Origin: Sandaracinaceae bacterium
GTDB lineage: Bacteria; Myxococcota_A; Polyangia; Polyangiales; JADJQN01
NCBI GenBank assembly: GCA_016712745.1
Contig: JADJQN010000001.1
Location: 1,054,001 to 1,118,000 of the forward strand
Direction: 5' to 3'
Length of the DNA stretch: 64,000 nt
The notes under the pieces are model-generated. The model was not told where the DNA came from. It searched no databases and saw nothing but the letters and a program-made list of their open reading frames with translations. A program made the position numbers and the translations under genes. Positions 1 to 9,308 of the stretch are shown here, piece by piece (within the stretch, counting starts at the first letter, position 1; each line of letters starts with the position of its first letter).

Positions 1-470
1 TTTGCGGCAATCAACGTGGATTGTCGCTTTTCGTTGATCATCCACGGACGCGGATCAGAGCCGAGGCGAATCCCGCTCATGCCGACCGCGCTTTGCTCCC
101 ACGTGTGCAATGTGGTGCCTGTCGGATCAACGCGCGACGTTAGGTACCAATTGCCCTGTGCTCCGGCGAGCCACGCAGTCGTGCCATCGTCGAATGCGAC
201 AAAGAACTCATCCCACGGTCCCATTCCCCAATCGCGCTGCGACCGGCCAGCGACCGTTGCGCTACGCCCATCGATTGCGATGGAGTCCTTCACTTCGAAC
301 GGTGAAGCGGTCGGGACCAGGTCGGCCATTTTTCCGGTCGCGCGAAAGCCCTGATCGTTTCGAATAACGACGAAGTGACAGTATTCGCACACCAACGCTG
401 GCGAGCTCGCGAGACCGAAAGAAATCGGCGCGCTGCAATTCGGACACGGCGCCGAGCGCACCCCCATCAT
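1..470 (-). CDS. DUF4178 domain protein with N-terminal zinc ribbon (partial, C-terminus off window)
   Basis: Read directly on the minus strand from an ATG at 470; the frame stays open to the window edge, giving about 156 residues. Residues 9-31 carry two Cys-x2-Cys pairs (CPNC at 9-12, CEYC at 28-31), a zinc ribbon. Then come 'MADLVPTASPFEV' and a Trp/Gly-rich stretch (DWGMGPWDEFFVAFDDG, WLAGAQGNWYLTS) typical of DUF4178. The start overlaps the stop of speD in an ATGA junction, so translation is probably coupled. DUF4178 genes are known to sit beside AdoMet decarboxylase and spermidine-synthase-like genes. The biochemical role is unknown. Family call is good; function is not assigned. Confidence 0.8.
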   Translation of the reverse strand, partial: MMGVRSAPCPNCSAPISFGLASSPALVCEYCHFVVIRNDQGFRATGKMADLVPTASPFEVKDSIAIDGRSATVAGRSQRDWGMGPWDEFFVAFDDGTTAWLAGAQGNWYLTSRVDPTGTTLHTWEQSAVGMSGIRLGSDPRPWMINEKRQSTLIAA

Positions 471-841
471 TGCGAATGGGCCACAGGGGAAACGACGGGT
501 GCAATCCCGCGGGCGAGCAAACGCACTTCGCACGACGTTGCCGAGAGCGCCTTGGTCAGAATTGCTTTCGACTTTTCAGGATCGCCACTCCCGCACGTGT
601 AGAAATCAACCGCCGCATAACCGCGTTCGGGCCACGTGTGAATCGACACGTGCGACTCCTCGAGGAGGAGCACGCCCGTGACGCCTTGCGGTGCGAACGC
701 ATGCATCATGGCGCCAACGACGGAAGCGCCGGTCGCCAACGCGCATTCCCGAAGCACGGCTTCTAGGCGTACAGCGTCGTTGAGCGCTGCCGCCTGGCAG
801 CCCCAAAAATCCAAAATCAGGTGACGTCCCCTCGTCTGCAC
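467..841 (-). CDS. speD: S-adenosylmethionine decarboxylase proenzyme
   Basis: Makes decarboxylated AdoMet, the aminopropyl donor for spermidine. The 124-residue protein is the short prokaryotic class found in Thermotoga and Bacillus. The motif EESHVSIHTWPE has the Glu62-Ser63 self-cleavage site, where Ser63 becomes the pyruvoyl group. His68 and Cys83 (DFYTCG) match the catalytic proton donor and the active-site Cys by position as well as context. No spermidine synthase is visible; it may lie beyond the window edge after the overlapping DUF4178 gene. The N-terminus MQTRGRHLILDFWGC is normal for the family, which supports this start. Confidence 0.95.
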   Translation of the reverse strand: MQTRGRHLILDFWGCQAAALNDAVRLEAVLRECALATGASVVGAMMHAFAPQGVTGVLLLEESHVSIHTWPERGYAAVDFYTCGSGDPEKSKAILTKALSATSCEVRLLARGIAPVVSPVAHSQ

Positions 842-959
842 GCGCTGGCCCCCGAAAACTCGCGCATTGGTATCCTATCAAGCCTCCGTCGTCGAGCGCC
901 GTCGGGTTGTCCGTCGAGGTAACGTCTTGTAAGGTCCGCGCCTTGAGCCGAGGGGATCC

Positions 960-2309
960 ATGCAAAAGATGCTTCGAATCGCGTGTGTGAGTGCGTTGGT
1001 GTTGGCGGGCTGCTCAACGACACCCGAAATGTCGGTTAACGACGCGGGTGTGGACGCATCGTCCATCGACATGGGGCGCGCCGACGGCGGATCGCGCGAT
1101 AGCGGCGCTCCCGACGCCGGGAACGACGCTGGCCCGAGTTGCACAAGCGGTTGCGGCATCGCGCAGGTTGAGGCCGGCTTCTGGCACACCTGCGCACGTC
1201 GCGAGAACGGCCAAGTGCTGTGCTGGGGCAACAACCTCTGGAGTGAGCTCGGCGACAACAGTGGTCGTCACATGACGTGTCCGCCCGTGCATGAAGGAAT
1301 CGTCACCGACTGCAGCGTGAATCCCGTTCAGCCCGTTGGCTTCACCGACGCCACGGACATCGCGGTTCATCGCAGCACCAATAGCTGCGCGCGTCATGCC
1401 GATGGAAGCTGGCAGTGCTGGGGCGTTTCGTTCGTCCCCGCCACCGGCATGCCGACTCAGAACGCTTCCCCGGTCAGCTACCCGAGCCTTTCCGGCGCGG
1501 TGCAAGTCGCCAACACGAGCAGCTTCGCCTGCATGATTGTCGCTAGCGGCGCGGTCGAGTGCGTCGGCTACAACGACGGCGGCGAGCTTGGCGACGGCAC
1601 GAACGTGCAGCGCACCTCGCGTGTTGCCAATGGCGTGACTGGCGCAACGCAACTCGACGTTGGATCGAGCCACGCGTGCGCCCTGCTTAGCGACGGACAC
1701 ATTTCGTGCTGGGGTAGCAACCAATCCGGGCAGCTGGGCGATGGCATAACCCACGGGACATGCGGAGCAGGTGCGCGCCAGTACGACTGTGCGCTTACCC
1801 CCGTGCAAGTCGCGCTAATCGACGACGCGACTCAAGTGGCCACCGGTGCATCCCACACATGCGCACTGCGCGCTGACCACACGGTGTGGTGCTGGGGCGG
1901 CAACTCGTACGGCGCGCTCGGCTCAGGCGAAGAAGCCGATGAGCTTACGCCCGTCCAAGTAGATGCCCTGAGCAACGTGAGCGCGATCGCCGCGGGCGAC
2001 AACAATACGTGCGCGCTCAACGACAGCGGCGCTATCTACTGCTGGGGCGCAAACCAGCGAGGGACACTCGGAGACGGCGCAACGACGCACTCGGTGTGCA
2101 GCGTCGACTCCAACGACTGCAGTCGCGTACCAGTCTCCGTCGCAACGATCGACGACGCCACCGCGATCACCGTGGGCGGCGCGCACGCATGCGCCATTCG
2201 CGGCGATGAGTCGGTTTGGTGCTGGGGCTACAACGTCGACTACCAGCTAGGCGTTTCGCCCAACACCGACATTAACACGCCGACCCAGGTCACCTCGCTC
2301 AATCCCTAG
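960..2309 (+). CDS. RCC1-repeat lipoprotein
   Basis: A 449-residue exported lipoprotein: a hydrophobic signal ends in the lipobox LAGC (Cys18), followed by about 40 residues of Asp/Ala/Gly-rich linker. The rest is a series of RCC1-type propeller repeats of about 50 residues, seen as recurring 'W-C-W-G' cores such as ISCWGSNQSGQLGDG and VWCWGGNSYGALGSG, each with a paired Cys. In eukaryotes RCC1 is a seven-bladed propeller that exchanges Ran nucleotide; bacterial secreted versions are common in Myxococcota and have no defined role. The Cys in each blade suggests disulfide stabilisation outside the cytoplasm. It starts 118 bp from the divergent speD. Confidence 0.85.
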   Translation: MQKMLRIACVSALVLAGCSTTPEMSVNDAGVDASSIDMGRADGGSRDSGAPDAGNDAGPSCTSGCGIAQVEAGFWHTCARRENGQVLCWGNNLWSELGDNSGRHMTCPPVHEGIVTDCSVNPVQPVGFTDATDIAVHRSTNSCARHADGSWQCWGVSFVPATGMPTQNASPVSYPSLSGAVQVANTSSFACMIVASGAVECVGYNDGGELGDGTNVQRTSRVANGVTGATQLDVGSSHACALLSDGHISCWGSNQSGQLGDGITHGTCGAGARQYDCALTPVQVALIDDATQVATGASHTCALRADHTVWCWGGNSYGALGSGEEADELTPVQVDALSNVSAIAAGDNNTCALNDSGAIYCWGANQRGTLGDGATTHSVCSVDSNDCSRVPVSVATIDDATAITVGGAHACAIRGDESVWCWGYNVDYQLGVSPNTDINTPTQVTSLNP

Positions 2310-2362
2310 GCGCAGGCCGGAATCGCGCGGGCGCGTTCGAATTCTTCGTGTATGATTCGTCC

Positions 2363-3727
2363 ATGCGTTTGGGGCGAATCGCGATCTTACCTCTCGCCGT
2401 CTTGCTCCTCGCAAGCGCGCCGGGCAGCTTCGACGGCTGCTCCTGCACGGCCGAGGTGCCAACGCCTCTCCCGCGCGTTGACGCTGGCTTCTGCAGCGCG
2501 GACGACGAATGCCCTCACGAGATATGCGCCGACGTGCGCTGCATTGCCGGTTCCTGCATCCAGATTTCGAGCGCGATCGATCGCGACCGCGACGGACACT
2601 CTCCCGCCCCGTGCGGCGACGACTGCAACGACGGCGACGCGTTCATTTACACCGGCGCGACCGAGCTGTGCGACGGCGTCGACAATGATTGCGACGGCGA
2701 GCGCGACGAAAACGCAGACTACGCGACGGACGTTGTCGAGCTCTCGGACGGCAGCGCCAATACTGTCGTCGTTCCGTGGACCCCCGAGTTCATGATCACG
2801 ACCGGAAGCAATCCTATCTTGGGCCGACGCATGGACCGCTTCGGAAACTTGAGCGCGCCCATGTCCCTCTTCCGAGGTCCAGCGAGCATGCTAAGGGCAG
2901 TGGCGAACTCGAGCGGAGCGGTCTTGCTCGTGACCGTCGGTGAACTCGCAGACGAAATCTACTTCGTCACGCTGACGCCCGACGCAAGTGGCCTCGCCAT
3001 GATCTCAGCGGAACACTCGATCTCGGTAGCTGGCGCGGTCACGAACATCGAACTCACGCACAACGGCGAAGTCTGGGGCCTCGTCTATGACGTCACCAAC
3101 GGCGAGGCGTATTCGCGCTCGCTCGTTCGTATTGCTGATGGCGAAGACGCATCGACGCAAACCAGCATTCCTCTCGAGAGCGAAGCGCTTTCGCCGAACG
3201 GCATCGGCATTACGTCCCACGCGGACGGTTTCGCAGTCACCGACAACGGCAACCACGTTCACCTGGTCGACGCGCTGGGCGTGATAGCGAGCTCGATCGA
3301 TGCACCCGATGCGTCGCTTCGATTCGCTGAAGGGCCGCTCGCCTCACTCACCGGTCATCTGGTCATCGCTTACGAGGAGGGTCCTAGCCCGTCGGCAGAC
3401 TACCCCGTCTTCGCACGCTTCGCGGATGTCGGAACTGCGCTCACCTGGGAAACAGTGACCGCAGTGGGTTCGGAAGCAAGCTTGGGGGCACTGTCCATTG
3501 CGGGGGCGGGACAAACGCTAGTCGCCTGGCGTGGCTCGGCCTCGCACACGGACGTGTCAGTCTTCGACGACACAGGAACGTTCGTGTTTAGGCAAAGCGT
3601 TCGACACGCCGGCAATGTTGTTGGGCCACGCACCTTGGCCGAGCGAGGAAATACGCTCGTCGTGGTCGAGCAACACGCGGTGCAACCCGCAACCGCGATC
3701 TTCGTCCGGTCGTGCGTCTCGCACTAG
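2363..3727 (+). CDS. secreted MopE-motif (putative metal-binding) protein
   Basis: The signal peptide runs from the ATG at 2363 (RLGRIAILPLAVLLLASA), then a Cys-rich segment. Around residues 70-115 is a classic myxobacterial putative metal-binding motif: an Asp-rich DRDRDG stretch, CGDDCNDGD, then CDGVDNDCDGERDE. It resembles the repeats of the Methylococcus MopE family. The following 330 residues look beta-rich, propeller-like and without cysteines until the last few residues. An in-frame ATG 15 bp upstream adds only MYDSS before the signal and is less likely. Substrate and partners are unknown. It lies 53 bp after the RCC1 gene and could be co-transcribed with it. Confidence 0.75.
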   Translation: MRLGRIAILPLAVLLLASAPGSFDGCSCTAEVPTPLPRVDAGFCSADDECPHEICADVRCIAGSCIQISSAIDRDRDGHSPAPCGDDCNDGDAFIYTGATELCDGVDNDCDGERDENADYATDVVELSDGSANTVVVPWTPEFMITTGSNPILGRRMDRFGNLSAPMSLFRGPASMLRAVANSSGAVLLVTVGELADEIYFVTLTPDASGLAMISAEHSISVAGAVTNIELTHNGEVWGLVYDVTNGEAYSRSLVRIADGEDASTQTSIPLESEALSPNGIGITSHADGFAVTDNGNHVHLVDALGVIASSIDAPDASLRFAEGPLASLTGHLVIAYEEGPSPSADYPVFARFADVGTALTWETVTAVGSEASLGALSIAGAGQTLVAWRGSASHTDVSVFDDTGTFVFRQSVRHAGNVVGPRTLAERGNTLVVVEQHAVQPATAIFVRSCVSH

Positions 3728-3756
3728 CGTCTCGCTTTGAGTAGGATGACGGTGCC

Positions 3757-5604
3757 ATGAGCACCCTATCGTCCACGCTGCAGAACCTTACGACCGAATA
3801 CTTGGCGCTACACACGCGCAAGGAAGACCTTTTTTGGGAAGCGAAGATGGGGCTCGGGCGCGACTCCCAAGCGACGCAACGCGCCCTTGGCGAAGCGGAG
3901 ATTGCGCTCAACCGTTTTTTGCAATCGCCCGAACGTCTCGCATCCCTTCGCGCACTGGAGAAAAGCGCGGAAGGTGACGAGCGTGAACGCAGAATCCTTG
4001 GCGGGTGGCTTTCCATGTTCGCGGCGCATGTGGTCGAAGACCCGCGCGGTCGCGCCCTGAGCGAGCGCATCGTCGAGAAAGAACAAGAGCTGGCGCACAA
4101 GCGCGGCACAATGAAGCTTGGCTATGTCGAATCGAGTAGCAACGAGTTCGTCGAGGCCTCGAGTGTTAAGCTTGGCCTTATCCTGCGCACGGATCCTGAC
4201 GAAGCGCGCCGGAAAGCCGCATACGAGGGCCTACTCTCCATCGAGAGGTTCGTTCTCGACAACGGGTTTATTGAAATCGTGAAGCTGCGCAATGAGCTTG
4301 GGCGTTTGCTCGGCTATGAGGATTACTACGACTACCGGGTGCAAGTTGTGGAGCGTATGAGCAAAGCGCATCTCTTTGAGGTGCTCTCAGCGTTCGTCGC
4401 GCGCACGGAAGCGGGCACGCGGACGGCCCTGGCCGCGTTCGCCAACGAACGAGGCAGCAGCGCGCTCGAACCGTGGAACTTCGTCTACCTGCGATCGGGA
4501 GATCTTTCGCGCGCGCTCGATCCATACTTCGCATTCGCGGATGCGTTGCGTCGTTGGGGCACCTCGTTCGCTGCGCTCGGCGTCTCGTATCGTGGCGCAA
4601 CGCTCACGCTCGATCTCGTCGACCGCCGCGGGAAGTATGAAAACGGCTTCATGCACGGGCCCGGACCGGCGTTCTTCGACGAAGGTCAATGGAAGCCTGC
4701 GCGCATCAACTTCACCGCGAACGCTATTCCGGGTGCCGTGGGCAGCGGTCTTCGCGCAGCGGAAACTCTCTTTCACGAAGGCGGGCACGCCGCGCATTTC
4801 AGCAACATTCTTTCCGATGCCCCCTGCTTTAGCCAGGAGTTCGCGCCGACAAGTGTCGCCTACGCCGAAACTCAATCGATGTTCATGGATTCGCTTTTGG
4901 GCGACGCGGACTGGAGGGCCAAGTACGCGCGCGACAAAGACGGAAACGCGATGCCGCTCGAACTCGTGGAGCGGTCGATTCGCGAGCACCAGCCGTTTCG
5001 CGCTTGGGAGATGCGTGCGATGGTCACAGTGCCCTTCGCCGAGAAGGCAATTTACGAATTGCGCGACGACGAGCTCACCAAAGAGCGCGTGCTGCAAACG
5101 CTACGCACGATTGAACAGCGCATGCAGGGGCTATCCTCCGGCCTGCGCCCTGTTCTCGCGATTCCGCATCTCCTGGCTGGCGAGTCGAGCGCGTACTATC
5201 ACGGCTACGTTCTCGCCGAGATGGCGGTGCAGCAAACGCGCGCCTTCTTTCTCGCGCGCGATGGGCGGCTGACCGACAACCCGCGTATCGGCCCAGATTT
5301 GGCGCGCGCATATTGGTCTCCCGGCAATCAAGCGAGCTTCGACGAAACCCTGATGGCACTAACCGGCAAGGCACTCAGCGCCGATGCTCTCGTCGATACG
5401 TGCAACGAAACGGCGGAAGGCGCGGTCGCGGCGGCGCGCGTCGCGTACGCACGCGCAGAAGCTGAGGGACCGTACGCCGGTGCTGTAGAACTCGATGCAA
5501 CCATTCATGTCATCCACGGACCGACCGAAGTCGCGTCGACCGATCGCGGCGGATTCGTGAAAGCCGCCGCCGATTTCGCGAACTGGATCGACGCACAAAG
5601 TTAG
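3757..5604 (+). CDS. M3 family zinc metallopeptidase (oligopeptidase F/thimet-like)
   Basis: A 615-residue protein without a signal peptide, so a cytoplasmic oligopeptidase that would cut short peptides. The zinc site is HEGGH at residues 340-344 (His340, Glu341, His344), with the third ligand probably Glu371 in the YAETQSMFMDS segment, the usual 25-30 residues downstream. The N-terminal half is helical with many charged residues, as in M3 channel-lining domains. HEGGH in place of the more common HEFGH is seen in a subset of the family. The stop overlaps the stop of the convergent gene (TTAG shared at 5601-5604), so the two transcripts must overlap. Confidence 0.88.
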   Translation: MSTLSSTLQNLTTEYLALHTRKEDLFWEAKMGLGRDSQATQRALGEAEIALNRFLQSPERLASLRALEKSAEGDERERRILGGWLSMFAAHVVEDPRGRALSERIVEKEQELAHKRGTMKLGYVESSSNEFVEASSVKLGLILRTDPDEARRKAAYEGLLSIERFVLDNGFIEIVKLRNELGRLLGYEDYYDYRVQVVERMSKAHLFEVLSAFVARTEAGTRTALAAFANERGSSALEPWNFVYLRSGDLSRALDPYFAFADALRRWGTSFAALGVSYRGATLTLDLVDRRGKYENGFMHGPGPAFFDEGQWKPARINFTANAIPGAVGSGLRAAETLFHEGGHAAHFSNILSDAPCFSQEFAPTSVAYAETQSMFMDSLLGDADWRAKYARDKDGNAMPLELVERSIREHQPFRAWEMRAMVTVPFAEKAIYELRDDELTKERVLQTLRTIEQRMQGLSSGLRPVLAIPHLLAGESSAYYHGYVLAEMAVQQTRAFFLARDGRLTDNPRIGPDLARAYWSPGNQASFDETLMALTGKALSADALVDTCNETAEGAVAAARVAYARAEAEGPYAGAVELDATIHVIHGPTEVASTDRGGFVKAAADFANWIDAQS

Positions 5605-6416
5605 TTCGTTCCGCGAACTTCGACGGCGGGGCGAGAACCTTGCGCGGGCTGATCCGCGCCGCGAACTACGTCGCGTACGCTGCCGCCGCGGCGTGTGCGC
5701 TGGCCACCGGAACCACTGCTGCGACCGCTTTCACCCCACGAAGTGTAGAGAACAACACCGGCCGCCGCAGGTAGTCGGATCGTGAAGCCAAGCTGAAAGA
5801 CGCCGTACTGCGCGCCATCAATTGACCGATAGTCTACGCCTGCGCTCAAGCCAAATCCCCACTCCCCTGTGCCCGCGCCAAGAAAGCCGGCTGCGCCGCT
5901 GCTATCGACGCCTGCCGCGGCGACGACGCCGCCCGCGAACGAAACGAGCTCGATGTTCAGCGCCGCACCACCGCCAAACCCGACGGTCGTTCCAAGCCCA
6001 TTCGCAAAGAGTATGTCGCTATGCACCGCCGTCGAGGTGCGCACAAACCAGTTATCGGAGATCTGCGCCATCCACAGGTTGTATGTGAACTCGAGATAGG
6101 GACCGTGTTTCCAGAACGATGAAAGGCCTGGTTCGGGCATCACCTCGAAGAGATAGCCCGCACCGAGATCAAAACGGCGTGTGAATAGACTCGGAAATGC
6201 CTGAAGAGGATGGAGACCAAGGCGCGTTGTCACCACCGGCGCCACACTTTGCTCCACAGCACTTGCTCTCGTAGGAGCCAGTCGCCCCGCGGCGAAGCCC
6301 CCGCTTTGCGCGATGCGCGCCGGCGGCGAGATCACCGGCACGACAACGCATCCGGCGCTCGCACTTGCGAGCGAGATGACCACAAGGAAAAGGCGAGCGT
6401 AGCTACGTGAAGTCAT
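5601..6416 (-). CDS. outer-membrane-like lipoprotein of unknown function
   Basis: About 271 residues from the ATG at 6416, chosen because it puts a standard lipoprotein signal at the N-terminus (LFLVVISLASASAGC). The body is rich in alternating aromatic and small residues (GYLFEVMPEPGLSSFWKHG, TTVGFGGGAALNIEL, GVFQLGFTIRLP), which suggests beta strands of a small barrel or lipocalin-like fold. The C-terminus is an Arg/Gly/Ser-rich low-complexity tail. No enzyme motif is seen. Its stop overlaps that of the M3 peptidase gene on the opposite strand. Function unassigned. Confidence 0.65.
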   Translation of the reverse strand: MTSRSYARLFLVVISLASASAGCVVVPVISPPARIAQSGGFAAGRLAPTRASAVEQSVAPVVTTRLGLHPLQAFPSLFTRRFDLGAGYLFEVMPEPGLSSFWKHGPYLEFTYNLWMAQISDNWFVRTSTAVHSDILFANGLGTTVGFGGGAALNIELVSFAGGVVAAAGVDSSGAAGFLGAGTGEWGFGLSAGVDYRSIDGAQYGVFQLGFTIRLPAAAGVVLYTSWGESGRSSGSGGQRTRRGGSVRDVVRGADQPAQGSRPAVEVRGTN

Positions 6417-6590
6417 GTATCGAGGGTGGAGCAAGCGATATGCCACGCGCTTGCGGGGCTAGGATTCCAGATACTCAGAGCGAAATCACGGAAGATCTCT
6501 CTGGCGTCGCCTCGCGGCGCAGCGCGAGCGTGAACAAATGGCAGCAGACAATGTGAAACGCCGTTCACACGAAGCGTAGCGTGCATGCTT

Positions 6591-6626
6591 AAAGAAAAAC
6601 CCCGGCGGGCAATGCTCACCGGGGCC
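6591..6626 (-). terminator. rho-independent terminator of the downstream-facing secreted protein gene
   Basis: On the minus strand a CCCCGG...CCGGGG hairpin (arms 6600-6605 and 6619-6624, extended inward by further partial pairing) is followed by TTTTTCTTT (A-run at 6591-6599 on the plus strand). It lies about 28 bp after the stop of the gene ending at 6652. Confidence 0.85.
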
Positions 6627-6651
6627 ACTCTATCGAGACGAACGAACCGTG

Positions 6652-7161
6652 TTACGGGTGGTTGCTCTCGAGCTCGGTCACGTGAAGGACCGCGCGGACC
6701 TGCTGACCATTCTGGTAGCTGCCAACCCACACGTCGATCTGGCCGGCGCCTTCATTGCGAAGGTCGACGCTCGGGTTCGTTCCGCCGTACGAGTCGTCAT
6801 TGCACGCCCATGAGCCGTTCGCACGGTTGATGATGAGTGTGGTGTCGCCGCCGCCCGTCGCGTAGATGCGAAGGAAGTCGTCCGCCGCAGTGAGGTTGAT
6901 GCGGAAGTCCGGCTGGCTCGTGACCCAACCCGTGCAGCCTGGTGCGAGGTTCGCGCCGCTGGCGTCGATGCTGCCGCCCGACGTGACGTTCACGTTCATG
7001 GGATCCGGCGTGAAGCCTGGGGTCACGTTGCGCACGCCGAAGTTCGGCGTTCCGTTCGTGTTCAAGCCACCGCTCTGCGCGCTAGCCGGAACTGCGAGAG
7101 AAACTACGAGAGCGCCACCAAGCACCAAAGATGCTGATTTACGAAGGCTAAAAATGTTCAC
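6652..7161 (-). CDS. secreted PPC-like beta-sandwich protein
   Basis: A GTG at 7161 is preceded by GGAG six bases upstream and gives a clean signal peptide (SLRKSASLVLGGALVVSLAVPASA). An ATG at 7173 is in frame but has no ribosome site. The mature part is about 140 residues with one pair of cysteines (APGCTGW, SWACND). The motifs DFLRIYATGGGDTTLIIN and QIDVWVGSYQNGQQV resemble the pre-peptidase C-terminal (PPC) sandwich fold, often found as a lone secreted domain in Myxococcota. It has its own terminator, so it is probably monocistronic. Substrate or ligand unknown. Confidence 0.7.
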   Translation of the reverse strand: MNIFSLRKSASLVLGGALVVSLAVPASAQSGGLNTNGTPNFGVRNVTPGFTPDPMNVNVTSGGSIDASGANLAPGCTGWVTSQPDFRINLTAADDFLRIYATGGGDTTLIINRANGSWACNDDSYGGTNPSVDLRNEGAGQIDVWVGSYQNGQQVRAVLHVTELESNHP

Positions 7162-7318
7162 GGCTAGCTCCATTCAGGTTGAGAGAAAACGACTGCGTCT
7201 GACGTGTGAAGGCCGCCCCCGATTCAGCGCCGCGGCTCCCCCGGACAGATCTATATCGATTTGTGTAGCGAACTTCTACGGAAACTATCGGAGTCGCGCT
7301 GATCGCCCCCGCGCCCGC

Positions 7319-9262
7319 TCACGCCGATGGGCCCGCGTAGCTGCTTTGGTCGTGAGTTAACTCAAAGATGACGCGGCGCACCGTAGCGACCGTAAAAGGC
7401 TTCTCAAGAACCTTGCTGGCGTTTTGCGCGAGAAAACCCGCTGCCCGCTCCGTGCACGCGCCGCCCGTCATGAATACGAAGCGAGGCAAGAGTTCGGGCA
7501 TGACGTGGGCTACACGCGCGTACACATCCATCCCAGTAACCCCCGGCATCATCATGTCGCAAAGCACGACGTCAAACGATCGTCCCGACAGAAGGATGGC
7601 ACATGCGGCCTCGCCGCTGTTGGCCGTGGTCACGTCATGGTCGTCCGCGATGAGCATTCGCAGAGTGGTCAAAAGCGATGGCTCGTCGTCGACGATAAGC
7701 ACCTGGGATCGAGCGCGCGTCGCCCGCGGCGACGAAACCGAACTCGGCGTAGCAAAGGAGCGCGCCGCCACTGCATTTAGAAGCACGCGCGCCGTCGTGC
7801 CCACGCCGACTTGGCTTTCCAAGACGATTTCCCCGCTAAGCTGCTTCACAATGCCGTGACTAATGGAAAGGCCCAGCCCCGTGCCGCCAGAGCTCGACTT
7901 GGTTGTGAAGAACGGGTCAAACACTCTGGGCAAAACCGCGTCGTCCATCCCCGATCCGTTGTCTTTGATCTCGACGGCTACGCGGCCGTCTGCGGCTACG
8001 TACGCACGTATGTCAATTCGGTTCTCCGCTCGTCCCTCGGGCAACGCTTGAGCTGCGTTGATCAACAAGTTCACGAATACTTGCTCAAGTCGCTGAGCGT
8101 GCCCCATCGCCAAGGGCACAACGCCGTAGTCCGTGCACACGCGCGTGTGATGACGCAGTTGGTGTGTGGTCATGCGCTCTGCGGCGGCCAACGACTCCAA
8201 AACATTGGTAGGACCGGGCGGCGCGGTATCGGTGCGCGAAAACGCACGCAACTCACGAATAATGCCCGCGACCCGATCGACACCGGCGCGCAGCTCATCG
8301 ATCGCTGCGGCGATGCTCTTGCGCTCTCCCTGATCCACGCGCTCAAGCGCTGGAGACAACCGATTCGCAAGGTCCTCAAGAGAGAGCGACATAACGGCGA
8401 GCGGATTGTTAATCTCGTGTGCGACGCCAGCGGCGAGAGTCCCAAGCGCCACCAATCGCTCACTTTGGACGAGCTGCGCTTCGAGCTTCGCCCGGTACGT
8501 TACGTCGCGCGCAAATCCCATCACGGCGAGCTGCCCGTCGTGCTCGTAGGGTACCGACGTGATTTCGGCAATGATGCGCGAGCCATCGCGGCGCTTCGCC
8601 TCATAGACGCGTGGAGCGAACTGCACGCCCTCGCGCATCTTGGCCACGCGCTCGGTCATAGCTTCCGTGTCGACGGGCGACATCAAAGCGTGAAGCGAGA
8701 CGCCCTTGATCGCGTGAGCGTCGTCGTAGCCGAGCAGGCGAGCAGCGGCGGGGTTTGCATCGAGCACAACGCCGTTGCGCGAGATAACAATTCCGTCCGG
8801 TGCTGACTCGATCACACGACGAAGCCGCGCTTCTTCTGCGCGACGGCTCGAGATGTCCCAGAAGAAGACGACGATGCCGCGCGACGTGCCAACCGGCGGT
8901 TCCGCTACCGCGTAGGCTATCGGGACGCGACGCCCGTCCCCTCGGATGATCTCTGTTTCGATAATCGGTTCGCACGGCTCGCCCGCCAGGCGACGACGAT
9001 GCAACTCTTCCAGGCGCTGCCGATCTTCAGGGGCAACGAAATCGAACATGTTGCGCGAAAGCATTTCCTCGCGCGTTCGTCCGACGATCGCTAGCGCCGC
9101 GTCGCTCACGTGGACACCGCGCACAGTTCCCTCGACAGGCATCGTGATGCAGACGCCCATGTTGGCGATGCGCACCGCGTCGAGAATCGCCTGCCCGTAG
9201 AGGTCGAGCTCTACCTGGCTTCCATCAGTATGTTCGTGCTGCGCCATCTGGAGCAGCCACAT
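7319..9262 (-). CDS. PAS-PAS hybrid sensor histidine kinase with C-terminal receiver
   Basis: Counting from the ATG at 9262 (another ATG lies five codons later), the domains are: PAS 1 at about 25-145 (GRTREEM, FVAPEDRQR), PAS 2 at about 146-258 (SAPDGIVISRNG), HisKA with phospho-acceptor His282 in AGVAHEINNPL, and HATPase_c at about 390-497 with boxes NLLINAAQAL, DNGSGM, FFTTK and GTGLGLS. A receiver domain at about 520-640 has phospho-acceptor Asp569 in LCDMMMPG and the conserved Lys in VLEKPF. No transmembrane segment is seen, so it is a soluble sensor. No partner regulator is adjacent; output is probably by phosphorelay through the fused receiver. Confidence 0.92.
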   Translation of the reverse strand: MWLLQMAQHEHTDGSQVELDLYGQAILDAVRIANMGVCITMPVEGTVRGVHVSDAALAIVGRTREEMLSRNMFDFVAPEDRQRLEELHRRRLAGEPCEPIIETEIIRGDGRRVPIAYAVAEPPVGTSRGIVVFFWDISSRRAEEARLRRVIESAPDGIVISRNGVVLDANPAAARLLGYDDAHAIKGVSLHALMSPVDTEAMTERVAKMREGVQFAPRVYEAKRRDGSRIIAEITSVPYEHDGQLAVMGFARDVTYRAKLEAQLVQSERLVALGTLAAGVAHEINNPLAVMSLSLEDLANRLSPALERVDQGERKSIAAAIDELRAGVDRVAGIIRELRAFSRTDTAPPGPTNVLESLAAAERMTTHQLRHHTRVCTDYGVVPLAMGHAQRLEQVFVNLLINAAQALPEGRAENRIDIRAYVAADGRVAVEIKDNGSGMDDAVLPRVFDPFFTTKSSSGGTGLGLSISHGIVKQLSGEIVLESQVGVGTTARVLLNAVAARSFATPSSVSSPRATRARSQVLIVDDEPSLLTTLRMLIADDHDVTTANSGEAACAILLSGRSFDVVLCDMMMPGVTGMDVYARVAHVMPELLPRFVFMTGGACTERAAGFLAQNASKVLEKPFTVATVRRVIFELTHDQSSYAGPSA

Positions 9263-9308
9263 TACTACTTAATGGGCGGCGAACCAGGCCACAACGCAAC
9301 ACGCGCTA

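Noticed and set aside
7811..8806. 331-codon open frame opposite the PAS histidine kinase
   Set aside because: The minus-strand kinase has every expected motif; the plus frame is compositionally odd with no recognisable fold.
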